Origin: Alphaproteobacteria bacterium
GTDB taxonomy: Bacteria > Pseudomonadota > Alphaproteobacteria > Rhodobacterales > Rhodobacteraceae
Direction of reading: 5' to 3'
DNA: 46,469 nt
Assembly (NCBI GenBank): GCA_030425145.1
Contig: JAUHVK010000034.1
Location: forward strand, 1 to 46,469
Shown: positions 16,307 through 23,876 of the stretch, one piece after another
Position numbering within the stretch: the stretch's first letter is position 1
Layout: every line of letters starts with the position of its first letter
Notes under the pieces: model-generated
Database searches by the model: none
Told to the model about the DNA's origin: nothing
The model's input: the letters and a program-made list of their open reading frames with translations, nothing else
Program-made: the position numbers and the translations under genes

Positions 16307-16331
16307 CTTTCTTCGGAATTTACGAAGAAAG
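16307..16331. terminator. hairpin at convergent ends of the entericidin-like and XRE-cupin genes
   Basis: Perfect 9-bp stem CTTTCTTCG / CGAAGAAAG (16307-16315, 16323-16331) with a seven-base loop that contains the stop codon of the minus-strand regulator gene. No clear T-run on either side, but position and symmetry suit a shared 3' end for both convergent messages. Confidence 0.5.
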
Positions 16332-16943
16332 CGACGTCACCCAGAGGATGCTTGCGTCGTCATCCGACACCGAAATCACGTTGTGCCCCATGGTGGCATC
16401 GTAATAGGCGCTGTCGCCCCGACGCATTTCGACAGGCTCGTAGAACTCGGTGTAAAGCCGGACCACCCCGGTGAGTACGTAAAGAAACTCCTCTCCGTCA
16501 TGCCGGACCCATCCTTCGAACTCATCGACCGACCGCGCCCGCACCCGTGCGCGATATGGCAGCATCTGCTTCTTGGTCAGCGTTTCGGCCAGCAACTCAT
16601 GCTCATAGGTGGTTGTCGCGTGCTGAAGACCCTGCCCGTTCGGTGTGACCGCCATCCGGCCGTTCACCTTTTCCCGCTGCGGCGGTGTGAAAAGCTGTGG
16701 CACACTGATCTGCAACCCGATCGCCAGCTTCTTCAGCGCGTCGTAGGTGGGCGACATCTGACCATTCTCGATCTTCGACAAGGTCGAACGCGCCAGCCCA
16801 GCCTGCTGCGCCGCCTGTTCCAGTGTCCAGTTGCGCGCTTTGCGCAGGTCGCGCACGCGCTCGCCGAGGTTCAGCGGCTCCGGCTGGTCGTGTGCCCCGC
16901 TGTCGCGCGCGATGCGGATCAGGTTTTTCGGATCATGAGTCAT
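16320..16943 (-). CDS. XRE-family transcriptional regulator with C-terminal cupin domain
   Basis: 207 residues from the ATG at 16943: an N-terminal helix-turn-helix (RVRDLRKARNWTLEQAAQQAGLARSTLSKIENGQ, about residues 29-63) and a C-terminal cupin that probably senses a small molecule (GEEFLYVLTGVVRLY and MRRGDSAYYDA regions). Such HTH-cupin proteins often control neighbouring catabolic genes; the facing acyl-CoA synthetase is the obvious candidate target (inference). There is no Shine-Dalgarno, and the promoter at 16951-16979 places the start site on the ATG itself, suggesting a leaderless message. A TTG at 16979 would add 12 residues but lies inside that promoter. Confidence 0.9.
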   Translation of the reverse strand: MTHDPKNLIRIARDSGAHDQPEPLNLGERVRDLRKARNWTLEQAAQQAGLARSTLSKIENGQMSPTYDALKKLAIGLQISVPQLFTPPQREKVNGRMAVTPNGQGLQHATTTYEHELLAETLTKKQMLPYRARVRARSVDEFEGWVRHDGEEFLYVLTGVVRLYTEFYEPVEMRRGDSAYYDATMGHNVISVSDDDASILWVTSLSS

Positions 16944-16950
16944 GGGCACA

Positions 16951-16979
16951 TCTATAGGGCCAGCTTGATCTTCCGGCAA
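16951..16979 (-). promoter_or_regulatory. promoter for a leaderless XRE-cupin message
   Basis: Minus-strand -35 TTGCCG (16974-16979), 17-bp spacer, -10 TATAGA (16951-16956), then only seven bases to the ATG at 16943, so transcription should begin on the A of the start codon. The divergent gene at 17022 shares this short intergenic region. Confidence 0.5.
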
Positions 16980-17021
16980 CCGGCGCTTGCGGCGGGTTCA
17001 TTTGCGTCCTAGGGCTGTGCT

Positions 17022-18530
17022 ATGACCTCGATTTTCGACACCGGCCCATGGCCGCCCTGCCCGCAGGATTTCAACCTGACCGCCCATGTTCTGGCCGCCG
17101 CGGATCGCGTGCCGGACAAGATCGCACTGGCCGTGGTCAAACCCACCGGTGCCCAACGCTGGAGCTATGACAAGCTGCGCAGCGCCATTCTGGGCACCGC
17201 AACTGGGTTGCTGAACAGCGGCTTGCAACCGGGGGACAGACTTCTGATGCGGGTGGGTAATTCGGTCGAATTCCCGGTCGCCTATCTTGCAGCGATCGCC
17301 GTCGGCATAGTCCCGATCCCCACCTCGTCGCAACTGACCGAACCCGAGGTTCAGGTACTGATCGACATGACCGAACCGGCGGCGGTTCTGCATGACGGAC
17401 ATACCGCCTGTCCGGCAACCGTACGGGTGATCCGTACAGACCAGATGTCCGAATGGTACGGTTTGCCAGCGGCCCCTTATGCGTTCGGTGATCCGAACCG
17501 GCTGTCCTACATCATCTTCACCTCCGGCACCTCTGGCAAACCCCGGGCTGTCTGCCATGCGCACCGCGCGATCTGGGCACGGGGGATGATGATGGATGGA
17601 TGGTACGGGCTGACCGAGTCGGACCGTCTGATGCATGCGGGCGCGTTCAACTGGACCTATACGCTGGGCACAGGACTCTTGGATCCTTGGACCAAAGGTG
17701 CAACCGCATTGATCCCGGCGCAGGGGGTGGAGCACGCGCAGATTCCACTTCTCCTAAAGCGACATGAGGTATCGATTTTTGCTGCTGCACCGGGTGTTTA
17801 CCGGCATATCCTAAAGTCAGGTAGCCTCGACCTGCCGAAACTGCGTCACGGCCTGTCTGCCGGAGAAAAGCTGCCCGCCTCAATCCGCGACGCATGGCGT
17901 ACCGCCACCGGAACCCGCGTTTATGAGGCGTTCGGCATGTCCGAATGTTCGACCTTTATCTCCTCCGCCCCCGGATCGCCGGATTTGGTCCCCGAAAGCC
18001 TCGGCTGGCCCCAACCCGGTCGCCGTGTCGCAATTCTGGGTGATGAAGGCCCCGTTCCGATCGGTGACCACGGCATCATCGCAGTCCACCGCGATGATCC
18101 GGGCCTGATGCTAGGATATTTGAACCAGCCCGAGGAAACCACCGCGCGGTATCAGGGTGATTGGTTTCTGACTGGCGACATGGGCGAAATGACGGAGAAC
18201 AAAGACATTTTGTACCACGGGCGTGCCGACGACATGATGAACGCAGGCGGGTTCCGCGTCAGCCCGCTGGAGGTCGAAGCGGCACTCCTGACCCATCCCG
18301 ACATCCACGAGGTCGGGGTCACGGATATCGAGATCAAGGCCGACACACGTATCATCGCCGCGTATTACGTCTCGGATACCCCTCTCGAAAACACGGCTCT
18401 CGAAAGCTTCGCTGCGGAACGTCTGGCGCGCTACAAACAACCGCGCCTTTATACGCGCATGGCGTCCCTGCCCCGCAACGCCAACAACAAGCTTTTGCGG
18501 CGCGCGCTGCCGGATCATCCGGCGCTCTGA
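17022..18530 (+). CDS. AMP-dependent acyl-CoA synthetase/ligase (ANL superfamily)
   Basis: Activates a carboxylic acid as acyl-adenylate and transfers it to CoA. 502 residues with the P-loop FTSGTSGK (166-173), the A5-type region EAFGMSEC, the hinge-region TGDMGEM and GRADDMMNAGGFRVSPLEVE motifs, and catalytic Lys490 in NANNKLLRR near the C-terminus. The GRADDMM/GFRVSP form and overall length recall benzoate- and 2-aminobenzoate-type ligases, but the substrate is not certain. It is divergent from the XRE-cupin regulator with 78 bp between them, and is followed by the FrnE-like gene after 64 bp. Confidence 0.9.
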   Translation: MTSIFDTGPWPPCPQDFNLTAHVLAAADRVPDKIALAVVKPTGAQRWSYDKLRSAILGTATGLLNSGLQPGDRLLMRVGNSVEFPVAYLAAIAVGIVPIPTSSQLTEPEVQVLIDMTEPAAVLHDGHTACPATVRVIRTDQMSEWYGLPAAPYAFGDPNRLSYIIFTSGTSGKPRAVCHAHRAIWARGMMMDGWYGLTESDRLMHAGAFNWTYTLGTGLLDPWTKGATALIPAQGVEHAQIPLLLKRHEVSIFAAAPGVYRHILKSGSLDLPKLRHGLSAGEKLPASIRDAWRTATGTRVYEAFGMSECSTFISSAPGSPDLVPESLGWPQPGRRVAILGDEGPVPIGDHGIIAVHRDDPGLMLGYLNQPEETTARYQGDWFLTGDMGEMTENKDILYHGRADDMMNAGGFRVSPLEVEAALLTHPDIHEVGVTDIEIKADTRIIAAYYVSDTPLENTALESFAAERLARYKQPRLYTRMASLPRNANNKLLRRALPDHPAL

Positions 18531-18594
18531 CCCACGCTTACCAAACGCCACTCAGTCTGTTAGACCGATCCCAACGACTGGAAAGGAACACCTC

Positions 18595-19239
18595 ATGGTC
18601 AAACTCGACATCATGTCTGACCCGATCTGCCCGTGGTGCTATATCGGCAAAACAAATCTCGACCGTGCGCTGGCGCAGCGCCCTGACCATCCCTTCCTGA
18701 TCACATGGCATCCGTTCCAGCTGAACCCCGATATGCCGAAAGAGGGTATGGATCGCCGTGCCTATCTCGAAGCAAAGTTCGGCGGCAAAGAAGGTGCAAT
18801 CCGGGCCTATGCCCCCGTTGTCGAACATGCCGAAAAAGCCGGTCTGAGCATCAATTTCGAGGGCATCCAGAAGACACCCAACACCCTTGATGCCCACCGC
18901 CTCATCCATTGGGCCGGGATCGAAGGCCATCAGAACGCGGTCGTTGATGCATTGTTCAATGCTTACTTTGTCGAAGGCCGTGACATCGGCGACAAAGACG
19001 TTCTGGCCGACATCGCGGATTCCTGTGGCATGGATGCCAGCGTGGTGCTGCGCCTTCTCGCGACGGACGAAGACCGTGTCGAGATGGTGGAACGGGATGC
19101 TGCGGCACGCGGCATGGGTGTGACCTCGGTCCCGACCTTCATCGTTGCCAGCAAACACGCCGTGCCCGGTGCGCAGCCAACCGAGCTTTGGTTGCAGGTG
19201 CTGGATGATCTTGCTCAGGATGCCTCTCTGGACGCATGA
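18595..19239 (+). CDS. DsbA-family oxidoreductase, FrnE-like
   Basis: Thioredoxin-fold protein of 214 residues with a CPWC active site (Cys12-Cys15) right after the first strand, as in the FrnE/2-hydroxychromene-2-carboxylate isomerase branch of the DsbA family. The helical insert and the late cis-proline region VTSVPTFIV are intact. There is no signal peptide, so it works in the cytoplasm, unlike true DsbA; FrnE relatives are linked to oxidative-stress tolerance or to polyketide biosynthesis. AAGGA precedes the ATG. Its stop overlaps the start of the potassium-channel gene by four bases. Confidence 0.9.
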   Translation: MVKLDIMSDPICPWCYIGKTNLDRALAQRPDHPFLITWHPFQLNPDMPKEGMDRRAYLEAKFGGKEGAIRAYAPVVEHAEKAGLSINFEGIQKTPNTLDAHRLIHWAGIEGHQNAVVDALFNAYFVEGRDIGDKDVLADIADSCGMDASVVLRLLATDEDRVEMVERDAAARGMGVTSVPTFIVASKHAVPGAQPTELWLQVLDDLAQDASLDA

Positions 19240-19607
19240 ACACGCCCTTCCGCATTGCTACGCTCGTCGTAACGCTGCTGACAATCATCGTCGGCGGCAC
19301 CGTGTTTTTCCGTTGGGCGGAAGGCTGGAGCTGGCTCGACTCCTACTTCTTCACCGTCGTGACTCTGTCAACCGTTGGCTATGGCAACCTTGTTCCGCAA
19401 ACGGATATCGGCAAAATCGGCACCACCGTTTTCATCTTGATGGGATTGGGGATCTTTGCCGTTGCGGTTCAGCAGTTCGGTATGTTTGCCATGCGCAAGC
19501 GCGAAGAGCATACCGAATGGCTGATCGCCCGCTTTGATGAGCCGGACCGCACCGCCAACACCGATTCCGATCCTTCGGACCACGCGGACTCCCCAGACAA
19601 AAGCTGA
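19236..19607 (+). CDS. two-transmembrane potassium channel
   Basis: 123 residues with two membrane helices (about 7-25 and 60-82) around a pore helix and the selectivity filter TVGYGN (46-51), the hallmark of K+ channels (Ion_trans_2 type). The C-terminal tail is short and acidic, with no RCK/TrkA-N regulatory domain, so gating must differ from MthK-like channels. The start overlaps the FrnE-like stop (ATGA), suggesting coupled synthesis; a functional link between the two is not obvious. Confidence 0.9.
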   Translation: MNTPFRIATLVVTLLTIIVGGTVFFRWAEGWSWLDSYFFTVVTLSTVGYGNLVPQTDIGKIGTTVFILMGLGIFAVAVQQFGMFAMRKREEHTEWLIARFDEPDRTANTDSDPSDHADSPDKS

Positions 19608-19646
19608 GCATTCTGCTCTGTAACCTCGCGCGGCATGGTGATACGG

Positions 19647-19666
19647 CTCCGACAACCGTTTCGGAG
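19647..19666 (+). promoter_or_regulatory. hairpin that pairs the Shine-Dalgarno of the exporter gene
   Basis: CTCCGA (19647-19652) can pair with TCGGAG (19661-19666), which contains the GGAG ribosome site of the gene starting at 19672. If it forms, translation of the exporter would be lowered until the stem opens. A six-pair stem this short can arise by chance. Confidence 0.3.
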
Positions 19667-19671
19667 TCCCC

Positions 19672-20892
19672 ATGTCCAGTGCAATGTCGCGTACCGAGTT
19701 TGTCGCCCTTATGGCGATGCTGGCTGCCACTGTGGCTTTGTCGATCGACGCCATGCTTCCAGCGTTGCCGCAGATTGCGCAGAAACTGACGCCGGACAAC
19801 ATCAACCAAGCGCAGTTGGTCGTCACCAGCTTTGTTCTTGGTATGGGGCTGGGCACAATTGTCACCGGGCCGCTTTCGGACACGTTCGGCCGCAAGCCCG
19901 TCATGCTTTGGGGATCGGTGCTTTACATGCTCAGTGCGATTGTGGCCACGCAGGCCCAATCGCTTGAGGTTCTGTTGGTCTCTCGGGTGTTCCAAGGGCT
20001 GGGCGCGGCCGGCCCGCGCGTCGTTGCGATGGCCGTGATCCGTGACCTTTATGCAGGGCGCGGTATGGCCCAGATCGTGTCCTTCGTGATGATCGTTTTT
20101 TCCCTTGTTCCAGCCATCGCGCCGCTGCTCGGCTCAATCGTGATCGACATCTGGGACTGGCACGCGGTGTTCTACGGGTTTGTCGGTTTTTCAGCGATAT
20201 CCGCAGTCTGGGTCGCAGTCCGTCTGCCCGAAACACTGGCCCCCGAGAACCGCAGGTCTCTGCGCATCGACGCGCTGCGTGGCGCGTTTGTGGAGATGTT
20301 CGTGCACCCGGTTGTGCGCATCTCCATCGCCGTGCAGGCGCTGTCCTTCGGGATGCTCTTTGCGCTGCTGTCTTCGATCCAGCAGATCTTCGACATCACC
20401 TTCGGACGTGCCGAGTCCTTTCCCGTCTGGTTCGGCGCCGTGGCCATCGTCGCTGGCTCCTCAGGCATTCTGAACGCTCGTCTGGTCATACGGTTGGGCA
20501 TGATGTTCCTTGTCCGGGCGATGCTTCTGGCGCAAGTGGTCATTTCTGCCGCGATGATCCTCGTCGCGACAGCCGCCGCTGCAGGTCACGTGTCGAATGA
20601 TCTCTATTTCGGCGCCTTCGTGATCTGGCAGGTTTCGCTCTTCTTCCAGGCGGGCATGACCATCGGTAACCTGAATGCAATCGCGCAGGAACCGATGGGC
20701 CATATCGCGGGCATGGCCGCCAGTGTGATCAGTTCTGTCGCCACCGTCGGCGGTGTGGCGCTGGCAGTTCCGGTGGGCCTGCTCTTTGACGGAACGCCCT
20801 TGCCGCTCTCGATCGCAATCTTCCTTCAAGCCGCGCTCGGTCTGGCCCTGATGCGCCTTATGGTGCGGATCGATGCGCGGCTGACAACCTGA
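19672..20892 (+). CDS. major facilitator drug exporter, Bcr/CflA-like
   Basis: Inner-membrane proton-driven exporter of 406 residues with about twelve membrane helices. The acidic residue in TM1 (ALSIDAMLPALP), motif A between TM2 and TM3 (GPLSDTFGRKPVM, about 65-77), the VSRVFQGLGAA stretch and the arginine in AMAVIRDLY (motif B) are those of the Bcr/CflA branch of the drug:H+ antiporter family. Substrate is unknown. GGAG stands five bases before the ATG and may be sequestered in a hairpin. It is followed by icd after 39 bp. Confidence 0.9.
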   Translation: MSSAMSRTEFVALMAMLAATVALSIDAMLPALPQIAQKLTPDNINQAQLVVTSFVLGMGLGTIVTGPLSDTFGRKPVMLWGSVLYMLSAIVATQAQSLEVLLVSRVFQGLGAAGPRVVAMAVIRDLYAGRGMAQIVSFVMIVFSLVPAIAPLLGSIVIDIWDWHAVFYGFVGFSAISAVWVAVRLPETLAPENRRSLRIDALRGAFVEMFVHPVVRISIAVQALSFGMLFALLSSIQQIFDITFGRAESFPVWFGAVAIVAGSSGILNARLVIRLGMMFLVRAMLLAQVVISAAMILVATAAAAGHVSNDLYFGAFVIWQVSLFFQAGMTIGNLNAIAQEPMGHIAGMAASVISSVATVGGVALAVPVGLLFDGTPLPLSIAIFLQAALGLALMRLMVRIDARLTT

Positions 20893-20931
20893 TAAAGTCA
20901 GGACCAAGACTTCTGAAAGGACTCTCCCAAA

Positions 20932-22146
20932 ATGACGAAAATCAAAGTCGATAATCCCATCGTTGAAATGGATGGCGATGAAATGACCCGCATCATGTGG
21001 GATTTCATTAAGCAAAAGCTGATCCTGCCCTATCTCGATATCGACCTGCTTTACTACGATCTTGGTATCGAGGAGCGGGACCGCACCAACGACCAGATCA
21101 CCATCGATGCCGCTGAAAAGACCAAAGAGATCGGCGTGGCCGTCAAATGCGCGACCATCACGCCGGACGAAGCCCGCGTCGAAGAGTTTGGTCTCAAGAA
21201 GATGTGGCGCAGCCCGAACGGCACGATCCGCAACATCCTGGGTGGCGTGATATTCCGTCAGCCGATCATCTGCCGCAACGTGCCGCGCCTTGTGCCGGGC
21301 TGGACCAAACCCATCGTCGTTGGCCGCCACGCTTTTGGAGATCAGTACAAGGCTACGGATTTCAAATTCCCCGGCGCAGGGAAACTGTCGATGAAATTTG
21401 TCGGCGAAGACGGCGAAGTGATCGAACGCGAAGTCTATGACGCACCGTCCGCCGGCGTGTTCATGTCGATGTACAACCTCGACGCGTCGATCCGAGACTT
21501 TGCACGCGCTTCGTTCAACTATGGTTTGAACATCGGCTGGCCGGTTTACCTGTCCACCAAAAACACCATTCTGAAACAATACGATGGCCGGTTTATCGAG
21601 ATTTTTTCCGAAATCTTCGAAGCTGAATTCAAAGATGCCTTCGAAGCCAAAGGCATCGAATACCAGCACCGCCTCATCGACGACATGGTGGCCTCTGCTC
21701 TGAAATGGTCGGGTGGCTTTGTCTGGGCCTGTAAGAACTACGACGGTGACGTGCAGTCCGACACCGTGGCGCAGGGCTTCGGTTCGCTGGGCATGATGTC
21801 GTCGGTGCTCATGACCCCCGATGGCAAGATCGTTGAGGCCGAGGCGGCGCATGGCACCGTCACCCGCCACTACCGCCAGCATCAGGCGGGCGAGCAGACC
21901 TCGACCAACTCCATCGCGTCGATCTACGCCTGGACCGGCGCGCTCAAGCACCGTGCAAAGCTGGACGAGAACATCAGCCTGCGCGCCTTTGCCGAAACGT
22001 TGGAGCGGGTGGTCGTGGAAACGGTCGAGGCCGGCTACATGACCAAGGATCTCGCCCTTCTGGTCGGGCCTCAGCAAAGCTGGTTGACCACGATGGGCTT
22101 TCTGGAAAAGCTGGACGAACGGTTGAACGCGGCTTTGACGGGGTAA
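20932..22146 (+). CDS. icd: NADP-dependent isocitrate dehydrogenase
   Basis: TCA-cycle enzyme that oxidises isocitrate to 2-oxoglutarate and CO2 with NADP. The 404-residue protein belongs to the homodimeric branch shared with eukaryotic IDH1/IDH2, not the long monomeric form: it opens with [16 protein letters not shown] and contains [12 protein letters not shown] (substrate Ser/Asn/Arg), [12 protein letters not shown] and the metal-binding region near [36 protein letters not shown] lies before the ATG. It is followed at five bases by a TPM-domain gene. Confidence 0.97.
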   Translation: MTKIKVDNPIVEMDGDEMTRIMWDFIKQKLILPYLDIDLLYYDLGIEERDRTNDQITIDAAEKTKEIGVAVKCATITPDEARVEEFGLKKMWRSPNGTIRNILGGVIFRQPIICRNVPRLVPGWTKPIVVGRHAFGDQYKATDFKFPGAGKLSMKFVGEDGEVIEREVYDAPSAGVFMSMYNLDASIRDFARASFNYGLNIGWPVYLSTKNTILKQYDGRFIEIFSEIFEAEFKDAFEAKGIEYQHRLIDDMVASALKWSGGFVWACKNYDGDVQSDTVAQGFGSLGMMSSVLMTPDGKIVEAEAAHGTVTRHYRQHQAGEQTSTNSIASIYAWTGALKHRAKLDENISLRAFAETLERVVVETVEAGYMTKDLALLVGPQQSWLTTMGFLEKLDERLNAALTG

Positions 22147-22151
22147 ATGAT

Positions 22152-22976
22152 ATGCGGTGGTTTGCGGTCTTTCTCTTTCTCGCAACCCCCCTGTTCGCTC
22201 AGGTCTACCCCGACTACGACCGTACCACGATCACCGATCACGCCGATCTGTTGACGGACGATCAAGAAAACGCAATGGATGCCCGGCTCGCCGGGCTCCG
22301 ACGCGACACCGGGATCGAGTTTGCTGTGCTCACCCTGCGGTCGCAGGCGCCTTACGCGGCTTCCCAATCGCTCGAAGATTTCGCAACCGGGCTCTTCAAT
22401 CACTGGGGCATCGGTGACGCCAGCCGCAATGACGGCATTCTTGTGCTGATCCTGTCCGAAGACCGCGCCATGCGGATCGAGCTGGGCGCGGGATACGCGC
22501 GCGACTGGGATCGCGTGTCGCAAAACGTCATAAACCGCTCGTTCCTGCCTGCGTTCGAAAGCGGGGATTACGCCACTGGGATCAGTGACGGGGTCGAGGA
22601 CGTGATCGCTTCCATCGCCTTGCCGTTCTCCGAAGGCTCTGACGCGCCCGCTTCGGACGGGGATTACACCCCTTGGATGGTGTTCGTCGCCGTGATGGGA
22701 GCATTGCTGATTTCGGGGCGTCAATTCGTGGGGGATATTCTCACACGGTTCCAGCGGTGCCCCAACTGCGGCAGCCGCTCGCTCAGCCGAGTGCGCAAGA
22801 CACTACGTAAACCCACCCGTACCAGCGAAGGCAGTGGTGAGGTCACCACACGGTGCAGTCAGTGCACCTATCGCGACGTGCGTTCCTTTACCGTGTCGCG
22901 GATTTCGTCGTCATCGTCGCGTGGTGGTTTTGGCGGTGGTCGATCCGGTGGCGGAGGCGCATCGGGGCGTTGGTAG
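22152..22976 (+). CDS. TPM-domain protein with zinc ribbon and glycine-rich tail
   Basis: Exported protein of 274 residues: signal peptide (1-16), a TPM (TLP18.3/Psb32/MOLO-1) domain at about 20-160 with DHADLLTDDQE and GIEFAVLTL, one membrane helix at about 174-190, then a cytoplasmic zinc ribbon with two CxxC pairs (Cys203/Cys206, Cys235/Cys238), and a Ser/Gly-rich tail. TPM proteins include phosphatases and membrane-protein quality-control factors. The Gly/Ser tail is common in bacterial TPM proteins; the zinc ribbon after the membrane helix is less usual. It begins five bases after icd, and a promoter for the next gene starts just after its stop. Confidence 0.88.
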   Translation: MRWFAVFLFLATPLFAQVYPDYDRTTITDHADLLTDDQENAMDARLAGLRRDTGIEFAVLTLRSQAPYAASQSLEDFATGLFNHWGIGDASRNDGILVLILSEDRAMRIELGAGYARDWDRVSQNVINRSFLPAFESGDYATGISDGVEDVIASIALPFSEGSDAPASDGDYTPWMVFVAVMGALLISGRQFVGDILTRFQRCPNCGSRSLSRVRKTLRKPTRTSEGSGEVTTRCSQCTYRDVRSFTVSRISSSSSRGGFGGGRSGGGGASGRW

Positions 22977-22980
22977 TGGC

Positions 22981-23008
22981 TTGACATCGGCAAAATATGT
23001 CATAATTG
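22981..23008 (+). promoter_or_regulatory. promoter for a leaderless YitT-like message
   Basis: Consensus -35 TTGACA (22981-22986), 16-bp spacer, -10 TAATTG (23003-23008), then seven bases to the ATG at 23016. No Shine-Dalgarno precedes that ATG, so transcription should start on or one base before it. The distance is the same as at the XRE-cupin gene. Confidence 0.5.
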
Positions 23009-23015
23009 CTGACCT

Positions 23016-23636
23016 ATGTTTCTGCTCAGCAAACCACCCGCCGACCGGCACACGTTTTTCGAAGACGTTCAGGGCATCCTGATCGGCGCCACACTTGTGG
23101 CGCTTGCGATCCAATTCCTGTCCCAAGCAAATCTGCTTACTGGGCAGATCGCAGGACTGGCATTGGTGTCCAGCTATATGACCAACTGGTCGTTTGGGCC
23201 GATCTTCTTTGTGTTGAACCTACCCTTCTACGTCGTCGCCGTGCGCCAGCTTGGTTGGACCTTCACGCTCAAGACCTTTGCCGCCGTCGCGCTCATGTCC
23301 ACGATTTCTGAGTTGTCACCCTATGTGCTCACGCTCGACATGGTGCACCCGGCGCTGGGGGCGGTGCTTGGTGGCGTACTCGCGGGTATCGGTCTGTTGT
23401 CGCTTTTTCGGCACGGGGCGACTTTGGGAGGTATCGGAATCGTGGCGCTTTGGTTGCAGGACACGCGCGGCATTCAGGCGGGCAACACGCAGCTTATGTT
23501 CGATGTCTTTGTGTTCGGCTTGGCTTTCTGGATCATGCCCGCAGAGGTAGTGATCTGGTCACTTCTTGGTGCGGTGATTCTGAACATGATTGTCACCGTG
23601 AACCACCGTCGCGACCGCTATGTGGCGCGTTCCTAA
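23016..23636 (+). CDS. YitT-family membrane protein
   Basis: Polytopic inner-membrane protein of 206 residues with five to six helices, matching the YitT (DUF161) family: an N-terminal FFEDVQGILIGATLVALAIQFL, the central GLALVSSYMTNWSFGPIFFVLNLPFY and a late glycine-rich GGVLAGIGLLSLFRHGATLGGIGI. The lone C-terminal DUF2179 domain found in long YitT proteins is absent, as in many proteobacterial members. Transport role is suspected but unproven. It appears to be transcribed from its own promoter without a leader. Confidence 0.85.
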   Translation: MFLLSKPPADRHTFFEDVQGILIGATLVALAIQFLSQANLLTGQIAGLALVSSYMTNWSFGPIFFVLNLPFYVVAVRQLGWTFTLKTFAAVALMSTISELSPYVLTLDMVHPALGAVLGGVLAGIGLLSLFRHGATLGGIGIVALWLQDTRGIQAGNTQLMFDVFVFGLAFWIMPAEVVIWSLLGAVILNMIVTVNHRRDRYVARS

Positions 23637-23739
23637 GCGCTCCTGCACAGAAAATAGTCAAAAACGACACCGTGTCGCAATCAGCGCAGATTGCGCGATA
23701 GGCTGAAGGCAGCATTTCCATAGCAATACGGAGATGCAG

Positions 23740-23823
23740 ATGCGCGGTGATCGGTCCGCCCTGACACTTGTTCTGCGCACCATCGGGGCGCGGCGAGGAC
23801 GTGCTGCACGCGGGCGGCCCTGA
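23740..23823 (+). CDS. possible arginine-rich small ORF upstream of the mttB-like gene
   Basis: A 27-codon frame with GGAG at 23730-23733, six bases before its ATG, in the 240-bp gap ahead of the methyltransferase gene. Eight of the last fifteen residues are Arg or Gly (RTIGARRGRAARGRP), vaguely like the RRAGGRAARRQARA start of the following protein, so it might be a relic of a duplicated 5' end or an arginine-rich leader peptide. No homology was recognised and it may be chance. Confidence 0.25.
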   Translation: MRGDRSALTLVLRTIGARRGRAARGRP

Positions 23824-23876
23824 GCGGCATCACACGCCGTTCACTCCTGCCTTTACCTTATTCCACGAGACATCCC

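Noticed and set aside
20461-22185. 574-codon minus-strand frame opposite the exporter and icd genes
   Set aside because: Runs antisense across two well-identified genes; low-complexity His/Asp/Gly-rich translation typical of a shadow frame.
23665-23677. CGACACCGTGTCG palindrome followed on the minus strand by T5
   Set aside because: The stem is five pairs with a three-base loop and no minus-strand gene ends there; too weak to call a terminator.
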